A stretch of DNA of 38,615 nt from Candidatus Neomarinimicrobiota bacterium (GCA_036476315.1 JAZGBI010000109.1:1-38615), one strand, 5' to 3'; shown: positions 27,601 to 35,670, counted from the first letter of the stretch. The notes: a model not told the origin generated them from the sequence alone. Numbers and translations: made by a program.

Positions 27601-27987
27601 TCAAGTGATATTTATGAATTGAAAACAATGGCAGCTTACGTCGATAGATCTGTTGCTGAAAAGAGGTTGGACCGTATTGTAGTAGTTCCCAATCCTTATG
27701 TTGCAGCAGCTTCGTGGGAGCAGAGGTTACCCCCCGGCATCATTTCCGGACGCGGAGAGCGAAAAATCGGATTTATTAATCTTCCGGAAAAGTGCACCAT
27801 ACGTATTTATACCGCCCGTGGGTATCTCGTACGTATCATTGAACATGAATCCACTATAGCCAACGGAACGGAATTCTGGGATTTAAAAACCAAAGATGGA
27901 ATGGAAGTGGCTTACGGACTCTATTTTTTCCACGTTGACGCAGACAATCTGGGTGAAAAGCTCGGGAGGTTTGCCATTATTAAGTGA
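24664..27987 (+). CDS. Large exported protein with Asp-rich motifs and T9SS-like tail (TBDR partner, family 2)
   Basis: 1107 residues. The signal core (GIITGSMLFLLMTMAYG) is preceded by about 25 residues, partly encoded by an inserted palindrome. The body starts GTHNGNLIATIYFNQGDISG and WPKGSGHEYGDENSILVAAE. Residues about 320-335 (DGIDNDDDGLVDES) and about 375-395 (DEDGDW, then DLNGNGEW) resemble calcium-binding Asp-rich loops. An Fn3-like domain lies at about 540-680, and the C-terminal about 105 residues (RIVVVPNPY, INLPEKCTIRIYTARGYLVR, GLYFFHVDAD, ending GRFAIIK) look like a sorting tail. It is paralogous to the truncated protein at 37397. Its TGA overlaps the ATG of the PorV-like gene. 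It is probably a T9SS cargo on the cell surface working with the receptor upstream; function unknown. Confidence 0.83.
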   Translation: MKILTYRLSAEQAGKQRQFRGLSGIITGSMLFLLMTMAYGGGPYGDVTFRRMGTHNGNLIATIYFNQGDISGWHGWGYPPPRIEWPKGSGHEYGDENSILVAAEVVNVHGDTIHILSESSLDWDATDTNPILGGQMGWEPLPGFFNPAQDSPAMSDLLESWPSDWPDRMNQDDPGWPGSWNGYFGRDVFQADQESYFVMDDNYNVEFDYIPDNTDPNRHGLGLQVAVRGLQWSDPLAQDCIFWLYDITNVSTTTYDKIVFGEVFDARVGGTGEENDDLAEFIAYGNIDITYSWDNDNLGSGGWSPVGYIGFAFLESPGIDLDGIDNDDDGLVDESRDNDAGTWLDAFPYGIDDVDRFRLFYKREPVPHWSGDEDGDWLGFGDLNGNGEWESSFEVLNDDLGMDGIGPDHPKYPGKDTGEGNGIPTEGEPNFGILDVDESDQIGLTSMESHVENSVVFANDELMWTLLQPDRFVTPDPNRLTNYEFFYASGFFLLEPGKTERFSLALLLGEDKDDILRNKKTVQNIYDANYRFKTPPLKPKVLAVAGDKKVTLYWDKLAERSRDPVYGFDFEGYMIYKSTWYDFSDSDPVTDSYGNVVFFEPAAQFDLVDGLVGPHSVGIGSEPGIDEPTGANLNMGTDSGLKHFWVDTDVLNGQTYYYAIVSYDKGYDTDFFERGLSNDSTLLVASPSISAIDFELDKLGNVIGKGINTAIATPSPPSAGYIPPELSELEHIAGPATGTILYTLLDPLKIKDSTTYHLVFGDTSANDDDTSANEIIYSVLNMTDFRTVLSNQTGIYGDNSLEFDGLMLTIYNDSTVNYDPSNSGWIAGSSNYELNVRDRKSSGPLYRSPSDYMIIFDSTMIDTSWDPASSSLNNRPAKFQIWDITFAENPKKLRFAFKEPRGQEDGLFIGGANIDYVYIWAEHDDGTYSKSWRLALEEPLDIFDTTGVGQDISVDTIRVEPIIPTVGDTLFISVTKPFRSSDIYELKTMAAYVDRSVAEKRLDRIVVVPNPYVAAASWEQRLPPGIISGRGERKIGFINLPEKCTIRIYTARGYLVRIIEHESTIANGTEFWDLKTKDGMEVAYGLYFFHVDADNLGEKLGRFAIIK
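24684..24704. repeat. In-gene near-palindrome (21 bp)
   Basis: CCTGTCTG (24684-24691) and CAGGCAGG (24697-24704) pair in seven of eight positions around CCGAA. It lies in frame in the N-terminus of the partner gene and encodes most of RLSAEQAGK. Its length is seven codons, so an insertion would keep the frame. Confidence 0.6.
26947..26988 (+). repeat. 21-bp tandem duplication inside the partner gene
   Basis: Two adjacent 21-base units begin with GATACATCTGCCAATGA at 26947 and 26968 and encode DTSANDD and DTSANEI. The reading frame is kept. It is probably a recent slippage or duplication event. Confidence 0.6.
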
Positions 27988-29180
27988 TGAGAATTTGTAT
28001 GAGGACAAGTTGCCCAAAGGTTCTTTCGGACAAGTTTCTCCCGAGAATCGGGACAAGTTTCTCAAAGAGTCTTTTGGACAAATCGAAGCGTATTGGAAAC
28101 CCCGTACACGCAGTGTCGGGGTTTAGAGTTTCATATTTCAATCAGTCTGTTCGAAATGTCCTATTCTCCCTCTTCTTTTTTGTCACTTTCATTATACTCA
28201 ATCTTGTGCAAGGTCAAATTGTAAGCAATGTCTCGAAAGTAGGCACCACGGCTGCTCCATTCTTAGAAATTGAAGTGGGCTCCAGGGCACTAGGAATGGG
28301 AGGCGCCTTTGTTGCGATTGCCAATGATGCAACTGCTATCTATTGGAATCCGGCGGGAATAGCCCGGTTATCGAAGAGCGAGGCTACATTGATTCATACA
28401 AATTGGTTGGTAGGAACCAATTTCGACTTTGCAGGCATTGTGTTGCCTATGGGCCGCATGGGATCAATCGCAGTAAGTGTAACCTCCTTGAGTACTGATG
28501 AAATGGAAGTTAGAACCGTACAGAATCCTGAGGGCACTGGGGAAAAATTTTCCCAGGGCGATTTGTCCGCAGGATTGTCTTATGCTAAGAATCTGACGGA
28601 TAAGTTTTCGATTGGAGTTAATGTAAAATATATTTCACAGAAAATTTGGCATATGAATGCCCAAGGGTATGCCCTCGATATAGGAACTTTATTCCGAACC
28701 GAGTTTAACGGGATGATGATCGGAATGAGCATCTCAAATTTTGGAGGGTCGATGAAATTGGAAGGGAAAGACATCTTCGTAAACTATGATGAGGCACCGC
28801 AATTCGGTGGAAGTAATGAGCGAATCCCAGCATTTAAGAAGACTGATGAGTTTCCTTTACCCCTTCTTTTCAGGGTCGGCATAGCGATGGACCTTCTCAA
28901 GAATAGCAGGAACCAATTAACAATTGCCGCAGATGCAGCTCACCCGAACGACAATACGGAGTATATTAACCTGGGGATGGAATATATCTTTAGAAATCAG
29001 GTAGCCCTGAGATTTGGATACAAGAATTTGTTCACCCTTGATACTGAAGAAGGATTTACTGCCGGAGTCGGCACAAAATTGAAATTGGCAAGAGGAATTG
29101 CAGTAAAGATTGATTATGCCTTACAGGATTTTGGTAGACTGCATAATGCACAACGATTTTCTTTGGGGTTTGAATTTTAG
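27987..29180 (+). CDS. PorV/PorQ-type outer-membrane barrel protein with repeat-derived N-terminal extension
   Basis: 397 residues from ATG 27987, which overlaps the TGA of the partner gene (TGATG), so translation is probably coupled. The PorV family core is clear: VGTTAAPFLEIEVGSRALGM, then GGAFVAIANDATAIYWNPAG, and a barrel ending FSLGFEF. The signal-like hydrophobic stretch (VLFSLFFFVTFIILNLVQGQ) begins only about 60 residues in. The preceding residues (RTSCPKVLSDKFLPRIGTSF and onward) are encoded by short repeats and a hairpin and do not look like native protein. A start at GTG 28113 would give an ordinary signal peptide but has no ribosome site. Role inferred: T9SS cargo shuttle, encoded next to a cargo-like gene as in the first unit (4679). 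Confidence 0.83.
   Translation: MRICMRTSCPKVLSDKFLPRIGTSFSKSLLDKSKRIGNPVHAVSGFRVSYFNQSVRNVLFSLFFFVTFIILNLVQGQIVSNVSKVGTTAAPFLEIEVGSRALGMGGAFVAIANDATAIYWNPAGIARLSKSEATLIHTNWLVGTNFDFAGIVLPMGRMGSIAVSVTSLSTDEMEVRTVQNPEGTGEKFSQGDLSAGLSYAKNLTDKFSIGVNVKYISQKIWHMNAQGYALDIGTLFRTEFNGMMIGMSISNFGGSMKLEGKDIFVNYDEAPQFGGSNERIPAFKKTDEFPLPLLFRVGIAMDLLKNSRNQLTIAADAAHPNDNTEYINLGMEYIFRNQVALRFGYKNLFTLDTEEGFTAGVGTKLKLARGIAVKIDYALQDFGRLHNAQRFSLGFEF
28026..28080. repeat. Short direct repeats with small inverted repeat
   Basis: GGACAAGTTTCTC occurs at 28028-28040 and 28051-28063 (23-bp period), with a degenerate third unit GGACAAATCG at 28076. Between the first two lies CCCGA-GAA-TCGGG (28040-28052). A related GTCCTTCGGACAAG occurs at 29202. 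The array lies in the 5' end of the PorV-like gene. It is too short and irregular for CRISPR. Confidence 0.6.
28097..28124. repeat. Strong 28-bp hairpin (REP-like)
   Basis: AAACCCCG (28097-28104) pairs perfectly with CGGGGTTT (28117-28124), and ACAC (28106-28109) with GTGT (28113-28116), leaving a one-base bulge and a GCA loop. No T-run follows, so it is not a simple terminator. It lies just before the signal peptide codons of the PorV-like gene. Confidence 0.65.
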
Positions 29181-29639
29181 TTTGGATTATTCAACTACAG
29201 CGTCCTTCGGACAAGATCTCGTTGGATTTATCAATCCTAACCTGAATCATTCATCAGCAAACAAGCAATCGATTTTAAATGCCATTAAAACAAATACTTG
29301 TGAATATCTATGCTTGCTGATGAATAATTCACCGAAGGCCGCCTCCGGTGGATAATTCATCAGAATTAATATTGATCTGGTATAAGTGTTTATTATTCTT
29401 TTACATAAGCGATATCAGAATAATGCTGATGAATTATCCAGGCTAAAAGAATTGTTATGGCAAAAGAACACTGTTTACGAAAATAAAATTCTCTCAAACG
29501 ATTACGACCTCATGCCTTATACCCTAAATCTTATTTTCTAAGTTACATATTAATAAATAACTAATGAATACAGCAAACAAACAGTAGGCATATGTGAAAT
29601 TTGATGATCAATATGGTTAATAGAGTAAAGGAAAGAAGA
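29181..29639. other. Intergenic region with palindromic elements
   Basis: This 459-base AT-rich stretch has no credible gene. It holds GTCC-TTC-GGAC at 29202-29212, a 47-bp near-palindrome at 29317-29363, and a part copy of its arm at 29425-29440. I see no clear terminator or promoter. Confidence 0.6.
29317..29363. repeat. 47-bp near-palindrome with a nearby part copy
   Basis: The left arm CTGATGAATAATTCACCG (29317-29334) pairs with CGGTGGATAATTCATCAG (29346-29363) with two mismatches, and the GC-rich centre is itself almost self-complementary. A related arm, GCTGATGAATTATCCA, occurs at 29425-29440. The form suits a REP- or MITE-like element, or a structured 3' end for the PorV transcript. 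Confidence 0.6.
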
Positions 29640-30620
29640 ATGCTGCAGAATAATATTGTGCTAATTTTTTCCGTACTGTTCCTTGTTGCTCCGGCAAGTG
29701 GTCAGCATGTTCAGCAAAACTATGCCATAACAGATAATGGTAAAAGAGTTATTCTAAAGGATAACGGAACTTGGGAATACATTGAGGAAGACAAACAGAA
29801 TTATGATTATAAAAAAGTTCCACCAAAGACGTATAATTACGAATTCAAACCGCAAGCATGGGAAGAGCGAATGGAACAAGCGGCCCATGAATATTGGCGT
29901 ATAAGAGCCCATGCAGAATTGGAACAATTAGGTATTCCCGTTAACCGGTATGATCCTACAACCAACGATGTTCCACTTCTTTTGAAATTAGAGGGTGGCA
30001 GAATTAGAACAGATTTTGATCCTTTTACGCCATTAGCAAGAGGGGAAGTTATCGATATTGCGGGTCTGTGGGATCCTTCCAAGGGTGATAATCCAACTCT
30101 TAAGATTCATGGCAAACTTTTCCTGCAAATAACGATGAAATTGGATGACCACAAGAGATTATTTTCGCAATATAAACAGCGTAATTATATTCCAACACCT
30201 GAGGATTTTCAGAGAATATTGGAATTTAGAGATTCCCTTGATGTTATTTCTCTTGGAATGCACGACTATAATCGTGACAACACACATATTTGGCCTGGAA
30301 TTCCTCACAGCTTTCTTTACGCACCGCCCGGATCACCCTATGATCCGGATAATCCACCGATTATTCGAGGTGATGGTTTCCCTTATATTCAAAGGGGTCA
30401 TCTCACGTTAGCCCGTCGAGAAGTACCCATGTCAAACTATCAGTACGAAAATCTATTAAAACACATTGATAATCTGGAAGGACATGGTTCCATCAAAGTA
30501 AGATATGATATGGGAAATGGAGTTATTGAAACAGTTATTTTTGAGGAAGTGTGGCTTAAGATTAATCCATATAATGGAGATCCGACACACATTTTAGAAA
30601 AAGTAAGTCTTAAAAAATAA
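29640..30620 (+). CDS. Secreted protein with DUF3157-like N-terminal motif, otherwise unknown
   Basis: 326 residues from ATG 29640, where AAAGGAAAGAAG gives a ribosome site and a signal peptide starts directly (MLQNNIVLIFSVLFLVAPAS, then GQ). Residues about 25-50 (YAITDNGKRVILKDNGTWEY) match the short beta motif of DUF3157-like proteins. The rest (KPQAWEERMEQAAHEYWRIR, GRIRTDFDPFTPLARGE, NNPTLKIHG-like and GHLTLARREVPMSNYQYENL segments) is a mixed alpha/beta domain I do not recognise. There is no sorting tail, so a periplasmic or surface location is open. It is flanked by long AT-rich spacers, so it is probably a single-gene unit. In-frame start codons at 29601-29604 are less likely. Confidence 0.75.
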   Translation: MLQNNIVLIFSVLFLVAPASGQHVQQNYAITDNGKRVILKDNGTWEYIEEDKQNYDYKKVPPKTYNYEFKPQAWEERMEQAAHEYWRIRAHAELEQLGIPVNRYDPTTNDVPLLLKLEGGRIRTDFDPFTPLARGEVIDIAGLWDPSKGDNPTLKIHGKLFLQITMKLDDHKRLFSQYKQRNYIPTPEDFQRILEFRDSLDVISLGMHDYNRDNTHIWPGIPHSFLYAPPGSPYDPDNPPIIRGDGFPYIQRGHLTLARREVPMSNYQYENLLKHIDNLEGHGSIKVRYDMGNGVIETVIFEEVWLKINPYNGDPTHILEKVSLKK

Positions 30621-30761
30621 TTATCATTCCAAGTTATTCAACACAGTGTGCATAAAATTAGCATCAAATATTTCTAACAATTGTATAGATGTTTTGGAGA
30701 TAATGTTCAATTCAGGGTTATTCAGAAAAACAACTTCCATTTTAAGACTGAAGTAAAGCAC

Positions 30762-30791
30762 TTGACATTTATTTGTTAATGAAATTATATT
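30762..30791 (+). promoter_or_regulatory. Sigma-70-like promoter
   Basis: TTGACA (30762-30767, perfect), an 18-base spacer and TATATT (30786-30791, five of six) would start transcription near 30798, giving a leader of about 120 bases to the ATG at 30919. The rest of the 298-base intergenic stretch shows nothing else definite. Confidence 0.65.
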
Positions 30792-30918
30792 GCATTTAAG
30801 CGATTGCCTATTCAAACCAAAAGTGGGACTCTTTCAATTAAATCTTTTACTGAAATGTGAGGGCGATGGTTTTATCGTTGCCTTAATTCAAAAAAAATTA
30901 CCTTTAAGGAGATAACTA

Positions 30919-32589
30919 ATGAATAAGAAAAAGCTAATGGATAAATTATTCCTTCCATTGTTGGTGTTGGCTTTTGGTATCTTTGTGATACCTGCTTATA
31001 GTCAAGTAGGTAACAATGCCGATCTCAGTTTAGCCTGGCACGAAGCGGATGATATTGAGTATGGTCGCGGCTATACGCTGAAAGTAGGGATGGACATTGA
31101 TGAAGACGGCTGGGGAGAGATGTTGGTTTACGAGCGGCTGAATGAGAGTGCGACACTATACAAGGTTAGTCTCTTTGAGGCGGATGCCGACAACAGTTAC
31201 AGTGAAGTGTGGTTTTACCAGTTTGCTTCTGCTGACATTGGCGGCGGTGAGCGTGGGCTTATGGTGACGGATCTGGACAATGACGGTTTTTCGGAAATTA
31301 CAGCAATTATACAAACGGTTGAAAACGTGGATAACCTTCTCGTCTTTGAGTGGGATGGTACGGATAACGGTTTGCCCAGCACTCCCACGGTGACGTTTGA
31401 TCTACCCAGAGATACCGGCGGTTACGTGGCTTTGGAGAACAACGTTCAGTACCTTCAAATGGATGATGATGCCAATCTGGAAATGGTGCTGACCCATCGT
31501 GGTGGTGCCAGTATCTTCCTGCAGATCGTCGAGCTGAGTAATTCCGATTTTGGTAGTCCGGAGTGGCTGGTAGAGTTTACGGATGTCTGGGAGGGAGCGA
31601 AGAACTCGGGCTTCGGCATTTCGGATATTGATCATGATGGACTTAAGGAAATTATCATGTGGAACGAAGGTACCGGGGATGTTCGTGTGTATGAGAACAC
31701 AGGAACAGACGCCTATGAAGTGGTGAATACATGGACACCGACTCCGACGGGATATGAAGGTACAGTGAAGAGTAGGATTCAGGCCTCGGATTTTGATAAG
31801 GATGGAGTAGATGAGCTTTACTTATCCGATTCGAAGGGTATTTTGTGGGTTATAACTCCCAATGGAGATGTGTCGACGATGTTTGACGATGCGAACTGGA
31901 ATATTCTTCACGATTGGAAGTTGGATGGTGTTGAGTTCAACGAAGGGGGCGAGGTACGTGGATGTATTCCTGGTGATCTGGATCGGGACGGTTTGCCTGA
32001 CCTCTATTTTGCCGGAAACAACTTTGGTGCGATCATGGATATGGAGTATGAAGGCGGATCCGTCACCGAGGAAGAGAGTTACTCATTCTACTACACGACC
32101 ATAGATGGGGAGACAGTGGCTGGTGGTCATTTTGGCCGTCCGGCTAATGTGGATATAGGTGATATGGACAATGACGGACATCTGGAACTGGTAGCGACAG
32201 TTCCCTGGTCCGGCGATGACCCGGTTGATAACCTCTTGGGACTCTATGTCTTTGAGTTTGAGTCTACTACCCTGGGAATTGAAGCGGAGAGTCCAAAGGA
32301 ACAACTTCCCACGACCTTTGCTTTGAAGCAGAACTATCCGAACCCATTTAACCCGGTCACCACCATTGCTTACGACTTACCTGCGGCTACCGATGTGTCT
32401 CTGAAGGTCTATGATTTGTTGGGCCGACACGTGAGAACATTAGTAAACGTACATCAAATGGCAAATTCTTATGTTGCTGTTTGGGATGGCAGGGACAGTA
32501 TGGGAGCTCAAGTGGCTACCGGTATCTACCTTTATCGGTTGAAAACTGGGCAATTCTCATCCACAAAAAAGATGATACTGCTGAGGTAG
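30919..32589 (+). CDS. Secreted seven-motif FG-GAP/VCBS-type propeller with T9SS type A tail
   Basis: 556 residues. Signal peptide LFLPLLVLAFGIFVIPAYSQ. Seven Asp-rich DxDxDG-type motifs are spaced along residues about 55-440: DIDEDGWGE, DLDNDGFSE, MDDDANLE, DIDHDGLKE, DFDKDGVDE, DLDRDGLPD and DMDNDGHLE. This is the pattern of an FG-GAP/integrin-like seven-bladed propeller binding calcium. Residues 467-556 are a textbook type A sorting tail (FALKQNYPNPFNPVTTIAYD, VYDLLGRHVRTLVN, ATGIYLYRL, KKMILLR). AAGGAG lies about nine bases before the ATG. It has a consensus-like promoter and its own terminator, so it is a single-gene transcription unit, probably for a surface adhesin or binding protein. 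Confidence 0.9.
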   Translation: MNKKKLMDKLFLPLLVLAFGIFVIPAYSQVGNNADLSLAWHEADDIEYGRGYTLKVGMDIDEDGWGEMLVYERLNESATLYKVSLFEADADNSYSEVWFYQFASADIGGGERGLMVTDLDNDGFSEITAIIQTVENVDNLLVFEWDGTDNGLPSTPTVTFDLPRDTGGYVALENNVQYLQMDDDANLEMVLTHRGGASIFLQIVELSNSDFGSPEWLVEFTDVWEGAKNSGFGISDIDHDGLKEIIMWNEGTGDVRVYENTGTDAYEVVNTWTPTPTGYEGTVKSRIQASDFDKDGVDELYLSDSKGILWVITPNGDVSTMFDDANWNILHDWKLDGVEFNEGGEVRGCIPGDLDRDGLPDLYFAGNNFGAIMDMEYEGGSVTEEESYSFYYTTIDGETVAGGHFGRPANVDIGDMDNDGHLELVATVPWSGDDPVDNLLGLYVFEFESTTLGIEAESPKEQLPTTFALKQNYPNPFNPVTTIAYDLPAATDVSLKVYDLLGRHVRTLVNVHQMANSYVAVWDGRDSMGAQVATGIYLYRLKTGQFSSTKKMILLR

Positions 32590-32620
32590 ACTGACTTCAA
32601 TAAAGGAAGTCTCAACTTAG

Positions 32621-32653
32621 AGCCCCACTGATTAATCCTCAGTGGGGCTTTTT
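32621..32653 (+). terminator. Rho-independent terminator
   Basis: AGCCCCACTGA (32621-32631) pairs perfectly with TCAGTGGGGCT (32639-32649) across a seven-base loop and runs into TTTTT. It lies 31 bases after the stop of the FG-GAP propeller gene. Confidence 0.93.
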
Positions 32654-32754
32654 GTGTGGGATCGTGGAATGAGAAATCGTAAATATTTAGTGAACCCGTT
32701 GTCATTGTCAGATCAATTACCTCATGCTTTAGCTCGTGGGTTAGAATAGGTTCA

Positions 32755-35670
32755 ATGAGTAGTATTTTGCATGGATTTAGCAAATCAGCAAAGTTATATC
32801 TTATTAAAAATCTGATTTCACGTCGAGTCAATATTCTGTTCATTTTTCTTTGTGTTTGTATTTTAGGATCCACGTTAAAAGCTGGAACCACGGGTAAAAT
32901 TACAGGTACCGTTCGAGATCTTTCTACGGGAGAATCATTGATCGGAGCAAACATAATCATTGAAGGAACCTCCATGGGAGCTGCTACCGATGTTGATGGC
33001 CAATATATTATTCTAAACATTTCACCCGGTATTTATGATGTAAAGTCTATGATGATCGGATACACTTCCGTCCGAACGGTGGGTATAAAAATATCAATCG
33101 ATGTTACTACTGCTCTTAATTTTCAATTACAACCTTCCATATTGGAGTTTGAGGAGGTAACTATTACTGCAGAGCGGACAATTGTTCAAAAAGATCTTAC
33201 ATCTTCGCTTTCCATCGTAGGTAGTGATGAGATAGCAGGAATGCCCGTTGAGGAGTTTGAGGATGTGTTGGCGCTTCAGGCTGGAATTATTATTGGCACT
33301 GGGGGTGAGATTCATATCCGAGGGGGGCGATCCAGTGAAATCTCTTATTTGGTTGATGGTATTTCAGTAACAGATCCTTTTTCCGGTGAGCTTGCCATTG
33401 AAATTGAAAATAACTCCATTCAGGAACTGCAAGTGATTAGCGGGACGTTCAATGCGGAGTATGGTCAGGCAATGTCCGGAATTATTGATATCGTAACCAA
33501 GGAGGGGGGTGATAGACTGCGGGGGAATATCTCTTTTTATTCTGGGGACTATCTTAGCCGCAATAATAATCTGTTTATGAATATTGACAATATTAATTTT
33601 AAAAATGTATCAAATGTACAATTAAGTATGGATGGCCCACTCCCATTGTTTGGTAATAAATTATCTTTTTTTCTTACAGGGAGGTATTATGACACCCAGG
33701 GTTGGCTTTATGGGAAAAGAAGATTCTTGCCTGCCGACTCTTCTAATTTTGCGAATTGGGATGTGAGAAAAGATGATGTGGGTGCAGATTCCACCGCAAA
33801 TACCGGAGATGACGGTGAAGGTGACGACAGCGCGACTCCTGGAGAACCGAATGTCTATGTGGAAGAATCTGGTGATGGCGCATTTGTTGCTATGAATCCA
33901 CTTGTTAAAATAAGCGCTGAAGGGAAACTTACTTATCGGCTCTCCCCAACCATTAAAGTTTCTTACATTTTTTTCTGGAATAAGATCAATTTTCGCGAAT
34001 ATTCCCATTTATTCAAGTTAAACCCGGGTGGAGATTATCAACAGTTCAAATACGGATATACACAATCGTTGATTTGGAATCATACTTTGAGTTCCAAGTC
34101 CTTTTATACTCTTAAGCTTTCCGATACATTCTTTGATTATAAAAGGTATGTATATCAGGATCCTCTCGATTCTCGATATGTTGACCCTAAACGTTTAAAT
34201 GATGCTTCACAGAAAGCATTTAAGACAGGTGGAACTGAAATGTGGCATTATTACCGGAATACTCGTTCATTTGGAGGAAAGGTGGATTTAACCAGTCAAA
34301 TCAATAATTCACATCAAGCAAAAATCGGATTGGAGTTCAGGCAGAACAATTTGTATTTCCACGAATTCGAGATAATTCCTAAGAGAAATGATGCAGGAAT
34401 CATTATTAGACCTTTTGAACCTACTCCTGCCCGTTCTACATCCATCGCAAATAATCGTTACCGTCACCATCCCGTTGAGGCAGCGGCATATATTCAAGAC
34501 AAAATGGAATTTGAAGAAATGATTGTTAATGTAGGTCTACGATATGATTATTTTAACGCAAATGCGAAAGTTCCTATTGATCTTAGAGATCCCGACAATG
34601 CAAAATATTTTACGGTTCTTTCTCCCCAGGATAATAGTGTTCGAATAGTGGGAGAAAGTATATATGATTCCGCTATTATGGGTGAAATTCTCGATACTGT
34701 CAATGTCCGGGGAAACAAATGGAAAAATAATTATAGAAATGCAAAACCTTTACACAATTTGAGTCCTCGGGTTGGAATTTCTTATCCCATTACAGACCGG
34801 GGCGCTATCCATTTTTCTTATGGCCATTTTTCCCAAATACCCACCTTTGAGCAGTTATTTGACAATTCGGAATTTGAGGTTTGGCCTGGATTATCTTCCA
34901 TGATGGGCAATGCAGAACTGAAACCACAACGTACGGTTATTTATGAAATTGGTTTACAACAACAACTTTCGGAAAATATTGGCATTGATATAACCAGTTT
35001 TTACAAAGATATTAGACATCTTTTAGGCATGGAAATCATTACTACTTACACTCAGGATAGGTATGCTCGTTTTATTAACCGTGACTATGGGAATGTAAAG
35101 GGTATCACCTTAGCTCTTGAGAAAAGGAGGTCAAACTATATTTATGCTTCCGTTGACTATACCTATCAAGTAGCTGAGGGTAACGCCTCCGATCCACAGC
35201 AAGTCTTCAAAGATGCTAAGAGTAATAAAGAGAGTGAGATTCAAATCGTCCCACTGGACTGGGATCAGACACATACTCTCAATTTTAATATAACTATAAG
35301 TCAACCAGGGAATTGGGGCTTGAGTGTTATTGCAAGGGTGGGAAGCGGGCTTCCATACACACCCAAAATTGAAAATGTAGGGGCAACCTTTAAAAACAGT
35401 GAAAGAAAACCACCCCAATATTCATTCGATCTGAAAGCACAAAAGGAGTTTAAAACTTTGGGTACAGTGTACTCTGTCTATGTTAAAGCGTATAATATTT
35501 TTGATCGGCAAAATGAAAAGCTTGTTTTTTCAGATACCGGACGAGCCGGTTATACTATTGATCCTCCGGTAAGTGTGAGAGGTGTGAATACTTTGGATGA
35601 ATTCCTGACCAGACCTGATTACTACTCCGAACCAAGGAGAGTAATATTTGGGGTTTCGATTGGATTTTGA
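32755..35670 (+). CDS. TonB-dependent receptor (SusC-like), family 2
   Basis: 971 residues. Signal peptide RVNILFIFLCVCILGSTLKA after a longish n-region. A carboxypeptidase-regulatory-like domain (TTGKITGTVRDLSTGESLIG, MGAATDVDGQYIILNISPG), a plug (IRGGRSSEISYLVDGISVTD, SGTFNAEYGQAMSGIIDIVT) and a barrel ending VIFGVSIGF follow. It is collinear with the receptor at 21818 (shared HHPVEAAAYIQDKMEFEEMI, NWGLSVIARVGSGLPYTP), with an acidic insert at about residues 335-370 (DVGADSTANTGDDGEGDDS). AT-rich, like that paralogue. No clear promoter or strong ribosome site is visible before the ATG. Its expected partner gene begins at 37397, now separated by an insertion sequence. Ligand unknown. Confidence 0.93.
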   Translation: MSSILHGFSKSAKLYLIKNLISRRVNILFIFLCVCILGSTLKAGTTGKITGTVRDLSTGESLIGANIIIEGTSMGAATDVDGQYIILNISPGIYDVKSMMIGYTSVRTVGIKISIDVTTALNFQLQPSILEFEEVTITAERTIVQKDLTSSLSIVGSDEIAGMPVEEFEDVLALQAGIIIGTGGEIHIRGGRSSEISYLVDGISVTDPFSGELAIEIENNSIQELQVISGTFNAEYGQAMSGIIDIVTKEGGDRLRGNISFYSGDYLSRNNNLFMNIDNINFKNVSNVQLSMDGPLPLFGNKLSFFLTGRYYDTQGWLYGKRRFLPADSSNFANWDVRKDDVGADSTANTGDDGEGDDSATPGEPNVYVEESGDGAFVAMNPLVKISAEGKLTYRLSPTIKVSYIFFWNKINFREYSHLFKLNPGGDYQQFKYGYTQSLIWNHTLSSKSFYTLKLSDTFFDYKRYVYQDPLDSRYVDPKRLNDASQKAFKTGGTEMWHYYRNTRSFGGKVDLTSQINNSHQAKIGLEFRQNNLYFHEFEIIPKRNDAGIIIRPFEPTPARSTSIANNRYRHHPVEAAAYIQDKMEFEEMIVNVGLRYDYFNANAKVPIDLRDPDNAKYFTVLSPQDNSVRIVGESIYDSAIMGEILDTVNVRGNKWKNNYRNAKPLHNLSPRVGISYPITDRGAIHFSYGHFSQIPTFEQLFDNSEFEVWPGLSSMMGNAELKPQRTVIYEIGLQQQLSENIGIDITSFYKDIRHLLGMEIITTYTQDRYARFINRDYGNVKGITLALEKRRSNYIYASVDYTYQVAEGNASDPQQVFKDAKSNKESEIQIVPLDWDQTHTLNFNITISQPGNWGLSVIARVGSGLPYTPKIENVGATFKNSERKPPQYSFDLKAQKEFKTLGTVYSVYVKAYNIFDRQNEKLVFSDTGRAGYTIDPPVSVRGVNTLDEFLTRPDYYSEPRRVIFGVSIGF

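Noticed and set aside
28026-28080. Possible CRISPR-like array
   Set aside because: Only two good 13-bp units with a 10-bp gap, no regular spacers and no cas genes.
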